This document shows positions 56,211-64,000 of a stretch of 64,000 nucleotides of DNA, one piece after another; the stretch's first letter is position 1, and each line of letters opens with the position of its first letter. The DNA is from Aquatica leii (lineage: Eukaryota; Arthropoda; Insecta; Coleoptera; Lampyridae): contig CM069435.1 in the NCBI GenBank assembly GCA_035610365.1, forward strand, positions 82,431,389-82,495,388. The letters run 5' to 3'. The translations under genes were made by a program, and so were the position numbers. The notes beneath the pieces were generated by a model. It was not told the DNA's origin and did not search any database. It worked only from the letters and a program-made list of their open reading frames with translations.

Positions 56211-58885
56211 ATCTACTAATTTTTGAATAACGTTTTTAACTATTTCGTCAATTACTTAGAAGACTGTAGGTAGACCACTACAATATTGAGGACTTGTAAC
56301 AATTCCTATAGCTTTGAATTTTATTAACACACGAACGTTGTTAATTCTGCACTGAGTTTTAGTCAGATTTTTTCTGCGACTGAAAATTATCTTAAATTTA
56401 GTCGTTTTTGGTTTTTTGGCGCCGAAATAACCAGACCACCTGTAATCGGCATTGCACAATTCATAATCAAACATCGTAATAGAGAAGTTTGAAAAAAAAC
56501 TTTTGAATTAAATATAAAAACGCACAGGTTAGAACAGGTGCATTTAAAATGCATGCATTTGCATTTTGGCTTTAATTACTATCAAAGTTAATCCAACATA
56601 AAGTAAAAACAGAGGTAGTTCTGATATCTGATATCGGATAGTAGCATGGGTAAAGCAATGAGAACAAAATGTAGATTAAAATCTATAGTAAAAAAACACC
56701 AAAACAAGAGTACTTACAGGTGCTTGTTCACACCTATACAAAACTGAAGAAGTATAAGTAGAACACATATAGGGTAACAAAAAGTAAATTTATTTTGAAA
56801 TCGGCGTCTGGTTAACAATATTTATAAATACAATATCACAGTAGAAGCAATTAACAAGTAAATTACAGGGGATATGCTAGACCTTCCAGATACGCAACAC
56901 ACTGTACTACAAAGCAAATCTGCACAATAAAGAAATTATATAATTTTAAATTGAAATTTAAGATATAAAACTGATGTAAATAACGAGTAACTAAATAAGA
57001 ATAGCGAACATCAAAACAAGCAAAAAACTTCAATAATTTGAACTTTGACATGACATCGATCATATTTGTGATAGCGACATCGGCAACAAAATGTGAAAAG
57101 GAGTTACTTACGGTTTAAGTCTTTTTTTCTAGTATTAGAGAGGTGTAACCACATTTTTAAAACCTAAAACAATTATATCGCAATGGTATCACAAATACAA
57201 TTAATTAGTTTACAAACAATATCTAAAATAAAAAGTGCGCAAGGCTACCACTCCTCCAGATTTGAAAATTAGTTTTAATTAAGCCAGATGGCGCAGGTAG
57301 AGATGCATTTACAGAACCTAGGAAGGTTGGATTAGATTTCCCATTTTAGTAATACGTTTGTCGTATTGGGTATTAAAGACGATCAAACATGACAAGTCTC
57401 ACAATTTTTTTAAAAAATGTTTACGTTATTGGTAATCCCAAAGAAGTATTTTAATTTACGACGGAATTAGTAAACTTTTCGAACACGTAACTTATTAGAT
57501 AGTCTATCTAGGTCAAACATACCTCAACGACTGTTTCCATAAGCATCAACTAGTTTTACTTTCGAATTTTAATATGAATTGACTAAATGACGATTGATTT
57601 AGAAAGAATGCTATTTCTCCGCTCTACTTTTACTACTCAAATTGATAAAATTCTAATTCACGTCAAATTTCATAATATCAAAAATGGTTTTGTAATTTTG
57701 CAAATAGTTAAGTATGTATGCTTTTGAAAAATCTATTCTATTAAGAATAGGTATAAAATCATTTCTAAACTATTTTTAGCATGTTAGGCAAGTTTATTGA
57801 AATAAGAATTTTTTTACGTTGGTGTTTATTTTTTTATTATAGTACACTAAACATTTTTTTTATAATTTGATATTTCATATACGTACGCGTATTTAATATA
57901 AAAATATTTAATACAAATAAAAACAGCTAATAAGTGAACATTTTTTATGTATTAGCCAATAACAAAGAAAATAAATTGAATATTCAATACAATATTTTAA
58001 ATAACGTAAAATAGAAATTATTGACATGTTTTTCTTTTATAAAAATTCATCATATGTAATAAACCAGATATTTGAAAATATTTGTTATCGTAACTGAAAT
58101 TGATTTTACCGTAAAAATTGCCATTTTATATTATTCAATTTTATTTATCTGTTTACTACCGTAAAAATTTACAATAGATTGTATATGCTTTTTTATTTAT
58201 ATATGCATATTACATATTTCATATTTTTTTATTAATGCTAATTTTGAATAATGATGTAAAGTATAAAAAATAAAATTAATATAGATTTGCAAGATTTAAT
58301 TTTTGGATTTTTTAGTAACATATTTCTGTCTGCAAAATATATTCATATTTAAAAATTATATTTATTAAAATCTAAATTGCATTTACATTATTAACGTAAA
58401 ATTATTAAGGTTTTGTCTTTAATATTATAATAAACGTGTATCTACATTATAAGCAATTCATGTTTAATAGCAGTAGCAGTACTGTCTAAAAGTTTTTTTA
58501 AACTGTTTTTCGAACACAGATAAAATTACGTCTCGTTAAAGCAATTTATTTGTAAAGCTCTACAAACTTCAAATAATTACAATCTGCAACTTTTTATACA
58601 TTTTTAATTGGTTTAATTACATTTTAAACTTTTATATAAAACATTTTATAAAAACTAGAATTGATTAAAAGTTATCTTTTTATTTGTGTGAATAATAACC
58701 AAAGATACTATGCAAATATTTGATTCTACTATAACAAAAAATGTTTACCTGTTACTTTAAAACCGTTCGTATCATATTTATGGTTTTTAATAAAGTTGCG
58801 CACAATAACGTGTATATAAACGACGTTTCTCATTTTATTATTTTTGTAAAAGTAATCATATTACTGTCACGTTGACACTATCTAG
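56211..58885. other. AT-rich intron sequence up to the Ddr exon
   Basis: No coding similarity; the minus-strand frames at 56256-56474 and 56863-57063 are unsupported. A patch at 57240-57350 is richer in GC but not recognised. It ends in the acceptor CACTATCTAG at 58885. Confidence 0.4.
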
Positions 58886-59059
58886 ATGGACTGCTGAGTT
58901 ATTCGGGGCCGCAGGGGTTGCGTCGAGGTCCTGAACTAGACCTTTCTGATAGAACTTACGATGGACGGGAAGAAAATGGATATCTATTTCACGGTCTGGG
59001 ACAGCTTGTCGACGGACAAAAAGGACAAGATAATTTCCGTCTAGATCTTTCAGGACACG
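58886..59059 (+). CDS. Ddr: Discoidin domain receptor, exon with start of discoidin-like domain
   Basis: The exon begins with two bases that complete a codon split with the exon at 36985-37132, giving WTDGLLSYSGPQG, and goes on with DLSDRTYDGREENGYLFHGL, then GQLVDGQKGQDNFRLDLSG. This is the DDR-specific discoidin-like domain (family patterns DGLLSY, YDG, GGLGQLxDGxxGxDDF). Donor GTAAAG is at 59060, one base into the next codon. There is an arginine-rich RRGPEL where vertebrate DDRs vary. It is extracellular and part of the collagen-binding ectodomain. The minus-strand open frame over it is a shadow. Confidence 0.92.
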
Positions 59060-59202
59060 GTAAAGGTACACTATTATGTACGTTTATTGATTTTACTTTT
59101 ACTTTATGTTTTACTTGTTAAATTACTTCAACAACAACATAATTTAATCCTCTTACGTTCTATCTACATGTTCTAAAGTACGCATTTGTTTTTTTGTTAA
59201 AG
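59060..59202 (+). other. Ddr: Ddr intron, 143 bp
   Basis: GTAAAGGTAC to TTTTTGTTAAAG. This short intron, next to one of 21.75 kb, shows that the large size elsewhere is due to insertions. Confidence 0.85.
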
Positions 59203-59342
59203 GGTACGAGTGGGTCGGATGGCGCAACGATACACCCGGATGGGCAGGTCATCCTTTAGAAATACTATTTGAATTTGACAAAGTTAGAAACTTTTCAGCA
59301 GTTCATCTACATACAAATAACTTGTTCACGAAAGACGTTCAG
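59203..59342 (+). CDS. Ddr: Discoidin domain receptor, exon continuing discoidin-like domain
   Basis: Joined in phase after the previous exon it gives GHGYEWVGWRNDTPGWAGHP, then LEILFEFDKVRNFSAVHLHT and NNLFTKDVQ. This corresponds to the YDYVGW, EMEFEFDRLRAFxAMxVHxNN region of DDR ectodomains. Acceptor TTAAAG at 59202 and donor GTAAGT at 59343; it ends in phase 0. Transmembrane and kinase exons are expected beyond 64000 on the plus strand and are not in the window. Confidence 0.92.
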
Positions 59343-61369
59343 GTAAGTTATCTTATATTTATTTTTTTAAATTTATAAAGTTTTAGTAATACAAGAAACA
59401 AAAAATTGGGTAATTTTTTATTCCATCTAAAAGTTTTTGTATATATTTAATTTAAAATAGCATACGGAAATGGACACCGTTATTATTGAGTTAAATATTG
59501 ATGTTATTGTTTTATGGTTGGTAAAGTTTACTAATAAAAATTTACTTGTACAAATATACAAAAGTAAATTAATGCTATAAACAAAATTGTAAAAGCTGTT
59601 TTGAGTAGAAATTAAAAAGTAAGCAAATTATAAATTCTACAAAACTTTTAGAATTATACATAAGAAAAATGAACTCTTTATAAAAAAAATTAAATAAATG
59701 CAGATAGAAACATGTTTCTATGTGTATAGGACTACATAAGTTAAAGTTAAATAGAAAAGGTCAAATACAAAATTAAAAAAAAAAAAATTAAGATTAAAAC
59801 AAAAATATAAAATATAAAACATGAACAACAAGACAATTTATCCACAAATTTATAAATAGTGTCGTAGCAATTCTATTGCACCTTCAGGTTTAATTTTGAT
59901 TTAAAGACGAACAATTTAAATTTAATTATGAGGCACAATATTTTTAAAATCAAATTAGAATTGAAACTTAAAAATGCATAACTTAATAATCATAATAAAA
60001 TCTAATAAATAAAACTTATTATGGTTAAGTACGTGTATTGTTAAAGGTTTGAAAGTTACCTGTGATATATATATATATATATATATAATGCAACTTTTGT
60101 AATACGTATAAAAACATTAAAATATTACGTAATTTCTGATTATACTTAACGATTATTCGTAAAGATCCATAATCAGAACAATCATAAAACAAACGTAGCG
60201 TAGCTAAACTTCTAAATTCAAAACGTATCAAACTAAACTAACTGTTTTAACTTATTCAACTCGTACACAGACTAAAATCTTGCGTACAGAATCAATATCG
60301 AAATTCTAAACATAAAGAAAATTTATCGGAAAAGTGACATGCAAACATGTAACGCACATAATCATAATCAATTATCGCCCTGCAAAAATTGAACAAAAAA
60401 TCGTACGTATGTGTTCAAAACCAAATTTTGTAACCAGAAAAATGAAATCTTACGTACAAAAATCAACGTAGTAAGAACTTCGTAAAGAAAAACTACCACG
60501 TTAATTTCAAAGGTTACACCATGGGTATAAAACAACAAAAATTTGCTTCTGCAGCCGATTATATAGCAACAAAAGCAGCATACCACATTTCAAATTTGGC
60601 TGTCACAACTGAACGAAAAATGTTTGCTACAACGAATTGCTATGTATCATTAATTAGGCACGCAGTGAATTAAAAAATGTTAACATAATAAAAATTAGAC
60701 TAACGTATTATGTAATATCATCAACAATGAACATTGTTTAATTATTAAATAGCCAAAAATAAGTTATGAACAATTAACAAATAGTGTTATTTGATGTGAC
60801 TAAACCTAGTAATTTGGTATAGGAAACGTGAAGCAGAATTTTTCGGTTTAGAACCAATATGGTGTTGACCACACAGTTGAATTATATTTGGCGGACAAAA
60901 CTATCTAAATAAAAGTTTAAATTAAGACTATTGTGAAAACAAAAGAATATATTTATGGTTTCAGAAGAAACAAACAAAGAAAATTGTCAAAAAACCGGTT
61001 TTAAAATAGTCATTAAAACAAAGAGTATAATTGTTTATTGTCTAAAAGATACCGTTATAAATATTTATTAAAAGCAAAGCAAATTTATACTAAAACGTGT
61101 TTTTCTGTACAGGTAAATCAGAAACGTAAATTGAAAAACACGACATATATAGATCGTTAAGTGACTTAATGGTAGAGTTTAAAAAACATATAAGAAAAAT
61201 TATAGCAACCCGTGACAAGTACAATAGGAGTTATTTATAGTCAAATTTGTTGAAATTTAAATTTTTGTTGGAAGAAGTGTGTTAGAACAGTGCAAGTGGG
61301 TTGAGTAGTACATTGTATTACAAAATGATGTAATAGACCAAGGACGTGGTAAGCACTGTAATGGACGTA
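59343..61369. other. Ddr intron sequence, nothing recognised
   Basis: AT-rich, with an (AT)n microsatellite at about 60065-60088. Minus-strand frames at 60025-60231 and 60368-60586 are unsupported. Confidence 0.4.
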
Positions 61370-62261
61370 CACTGCCTCAAAAAAGTAATTAGACATTTTT
61401 AAGTGCGAATAATGATAAACTGTATACTCAAATATGAAACTACTGTACTAATTAGCCTAAAAGTCTTAATATATCTGGATTAAATTAAAATAATAAATAA
61501 TAAATTAAAACGTATTTAGTGGTCGAACAATTCTCAAAATTTAATCCAATTTTTGATTTTGGTTTCAATACGCTAACTACTAGTAATAAACATAGAAAAA
61601 TATTCGTAAATTTTTGTTTAGTAGGTAATTATACTAGTTTTATAATCATCAAACCTAGGTTTTCGAAAATAATTGATATGTAATGAACCAAATCCAAATG
61701 ATTGCAAAATTCATTACGTTTGCCAAATGTAATGTTTTGCACTCTACATGGATTTATTAACATTGTCAAAAAAAAACAAAATAATAAGTAACAGTAAAGG
61801 AAAAAGTAAAAAATAATATAAATTTAAAAAAAGTTTAAAACCTATAAATTATTAATGTTTTGTAATTATTTCTCATTTCGTTTAAAAGTTTTACTTCTTT
61901 GTAATATTATATTTTGTTGATGTTATTGTACTTGTTTTATTAATATTTATTACTTAAAGCAAGATGAAACATTATTTCTTTATTTGGGTTACTTATAATT
62001 ATCAGGTTCTAAGAATTGGGTATTTAAAACAATTATTTTCTTTTTAAACCAAGGTTGAGACTTAGTGTTTATATTATTAATTTAGAAATAAACGTTGTTT
62101 ATCATTTTGTACGAAAAAAGACTGATTTTTTCAATGTTTGGTGATATATTTAATATCGCTGCTGTTGTCAAATTTAACTAGCCGTTCTGTTATAACGTAA
62201 GTTTGGTTGCCTACCTTACAAGTCGCGCTTAAATGTGTCCAATTACTTTTTTGAGGCAGTG
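61370..62261. mobile_element. Internally deleted derivative of the Tc1/mariner-like element, complete
   Basis: Both tips are CACTGCCTCAAAAAAGTAAT (the second inverted, ending 62261), flanked by TA at 61368-61369 and 62262-62263. The left 200 bp match 18420-18620, and the part from about 61530 matches 22600-22920. The derivative therefore lacks the transposase and fuses the two subterminal regions. It supplies the missing right end of the family. Confidence 0.85.
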
Positions 62262-63439
62262 TATATGTAGTGACCTGTACTCGTACTAAAAAAACCTTAT
62301 AAAAAAAAAAACGTTATTATACAGTTTTCTACGCTTCCTAAGTTGAGCCATCTTTTAAAATGTAAAAAAACGTTTTTCAATCCGACGCATTTATAGTATT
62401 CTTGTTTTTGTTACGTGCTAAAATATTTTACCGTAAAATTGCCTACAAAACGTAACATAAAGATGTTTTCTCGGTTTCCTCAGTGAGATGACCGTAAGTG
62501 ATACAATAATTAAAATTGAAAAAACGTAAAAAAATTAAATAAAAACAAACCTGGCAGGGTGCCAAATAAAGACACGACGTTTGATAGCTTTATTTTCATA
62601 ATTATTTTATATAATAAAATAAAAAATTATTACTTTAACAAAAAAGATACATCGCAAACGGATGTAAAAAAACGCAATTGAAATAGGGCAGCGGCCACCT
62701 CAAGCATTTATTTTAATTATTAAACTTATCTTAAGTATTAGCAAATCCTTTAAAGTCTACAACAATGTACATACAAAATATCTTCTTATACTCAAAACTA
62801 GATAGAATCGAAATTGCAGTAAAAAATTGTAAATATTGATATGTGTTGTAAAACTTCATCACTGTTGATTTCTTAAGATACTTACTAAACAAACAATTTT
62901 TTAGTGTACTTTAATTACATACATTCTGCACTAATTTAAGTCAATACATAGGCAAGACTTAAGAGGATGTGTTATTATTTTAATGTTTATTAATATATTC
63001 TAATAGTATCAACTTCAAAATTTTGACGGCCATAAACGGGGAAAGATATTTGGTTTTTTACTATTTATGGCTAGGGCATGGCTATAAGCAAGTGTGCAGA
63101 AATCTAGTTATGGCTGTGATATTACTTACCTACCTAATTAAAATTAAAATTGGTTTTTATCAACTAGTAACCCTCATCTTTAAAGTAGAAATGTTAATTT
63201 ACTTACTTAAACTGCCTGGAAAATGTCCAATTGAACCTCTTTGTCACTTCAAACCAGAACTTTTTTGAAAATAAAATAAAAAATTGCTGATTAATTGGCT
63301 ACTGCTTAATTAAAGAGTTTCCTATAGATAAAAATGATATGTTCATACAGTTAGAAAACATGTAGATAATTCCAACTTGAAAACTCCATTTGTTAAAAGT
63401 GGTTAACATGGACAAGACATGTTTTTTCTTTGCACCCAA
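62262..63439. other. Ddr intron sequence, weakly coding-like at the end
   Basis: The plus frame at 63023-63268 lies just upstream of the pogo-type transposase fragment and might be a decayed earlier part of it, but no motif supports this. Confidence 0.3.
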
Positions 63440-63900
63440 AGCAGTGCAAAGCGTCTATAGTAAATCTACAAATTCTGACAAAAAAAAATTACTAATTTTA
63501 TATAAGTAGATGATTTCCGAGCGCTTTTTTTAATTTATTCGCTTACGTGTTTGTCCCTTTTTTAAAGGAAAGATCAATTTCCATTCCAGTTATAATATTT
63601 ATAGATATATATCTATTTCTAGGACTATACTAATTCCACACACATTTTACAACCACTGGATGTGGCTGTGTTTGGTGCTTAAAAAAAGATGTGACGAAAA
63701 AGCATTAGAAAATGGCGTATTAATAACGACAGAAAATAAATAATCGAAATTGATGTTTCAAAGCTTTTGTTTGTCAGGATTGATAGAAGATTCGGCTATG
63801 TCAAATAATATAATCTCAGGTTTTAAGGCAACTGGTTGACATTCATGAGATGTCAATAACGTTAATTTTTTGAGACATGTTGAAACATCAAACTACACTG
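63440..63900 (+). mobile_element. pogo/Jerky-type DDE transposase C-terminal remnant
   Basis: The plus strand reads TNSTHILQPLDVAVFGA near 63628-63680, the hallmark third-Asp block of DDE_1 transposases (pattern PPNSTHLLQPLDVAVFGP). It goes on with RKWRINNDRK in the next lines and SNNIISGFKATG near 63800-63835 (pattern NLVSGFKATGIxPF). Stops and frame changes separate these blocks. The N-terminal part and ends are not clear; the element probably starts further left. Confidence 0.75.
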
Positions 63901-64000
63901 ATATTAAATAAATAAACAGCACTTTAACTACATTCCAGCTCACATTGAACCAACTATTCTGACACAGTTTAATGACCTATTAACTAAAAACTAAAATTGA

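Larger units (their letters stand above)
37133..58885 (+). other. Ddr: Ddr intron of about 21.75 kb, filled with transposons
   Basis: It starts GTGAGTTAAAG and ends CACTATCTAG. The one-base overhang of the upstream exon joins to the two-base start of the downstream exon to give an uninterrupted WTDGLLSYSG reading. The intron contains piggyBac, BEL/Pao, pogo, foldback and copia insertions, listed separately. Confidence 0.85.

Noticed and set aside
58856-59071. Minus-strand open frame over a Ddr exon
   Set aside because: Shadow of the plus-strand exon, which has splice sites and family motifs.
60065-60088. (AT)n run as a functional element
   Set aside because: Simple microsatellite, common in AT-rich introns.
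63023-63268. 81-residue plus-strand open frame as a gene
   Set aside because: No motif; at most a decayed part of the neighbouring transposase.

Overview
This is a stretch of AT-rich, intron- and transposon-dominated animal DNA, almost certainly from an insect. A large-genome beetle is my best guess, from the mix of transposon families, but that is weak inference. The only host gene I can support is a discoidin domain receptor (Ddr, a receptor tyrosine kinase of the DDR1/DDR2 family) on the + strand. Three internal exons are visible: the end of the discoidin domain (36985-37132), the start of the discoidin-like domain (58886-59059) and its continuation (59203-59342). The splice sites and phases join cleanly. 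The intron between the first two is about 21.75 kb, and the intron upstream of the first is longer than 36.9 kb. The rest of the window is therefore intron, filled with mobile elements in many states of decay.

Upstream intron, 1-36984. It holds a minus-strand Jockey-like non-LTR retrotransposon split by an inverted-repeat element (2231-4140); a minus-strand Penelope-like element (4640-6199); a terminal-inverted-repeat DNA transposon carrying an unnamed DDE-like protein gene with three visible lesions (6200-8740); further Penelope and RTE pieces (8741-10040); a degraded Ty3/gypsy element with both LTRs (11397-16198); an RNase H remnant (17660-17990); a Tc1/mariner-like transposon (18103-22920) with a complete Tigger/pogo element nested in it (18624-20754) and its right end replaced by a piece of the first DNA transposon (22924-23094); a MULE fragment; an RTE retrotransposon (25210-27960); an insect DDE-type transposase of a family I cannot name (30613-32758); and a second non-LTR element that keeps its 5' part and lacks its reverse transcriptase (33620-35640).

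Middle intron, 37133-58885. It holds two piggyBac-like remnants. A very young BEL/Pao retrotransposon with near-identical LTRs and a 5-bp target duplication is inserted into one of them (42879-48833). There are also a short pogo-like element (41488-42117), a 1.1-kb foldback element with internal 181-bp tandem units (50906-52033), IS630/Tc1-like transposase remnants, a 200-bp inverted-repeat unit with a hammerhead-like core (53057-53256), and a Ty1/copia remnant interrupted by a 260-bp insertion that is mostly a near-perfect 99-bp-arm hairpin, again with a hammerhead-like core and flanked by a 12-bp target duplication (55113-55396).

Downstream, 59343-64000. It holds an 892-bp internally deleted derivative of the Tc1/mariner-like element (61370-62261) and the C-terminal part of a pogo/Jerky-type transposase (about 63440-63900).

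The two strongest candidates for something undescribed are the 6200-8740 transposon, where an orphan protein family is tied to specific terminal inverted repeats, and the small hairpin insertion in the copia element, which may be a Penelope-dependent, ribozyme-bearing non-autonomous retroelement. No tRNA, rRNA, CRISPR or bacterial feature was seen.
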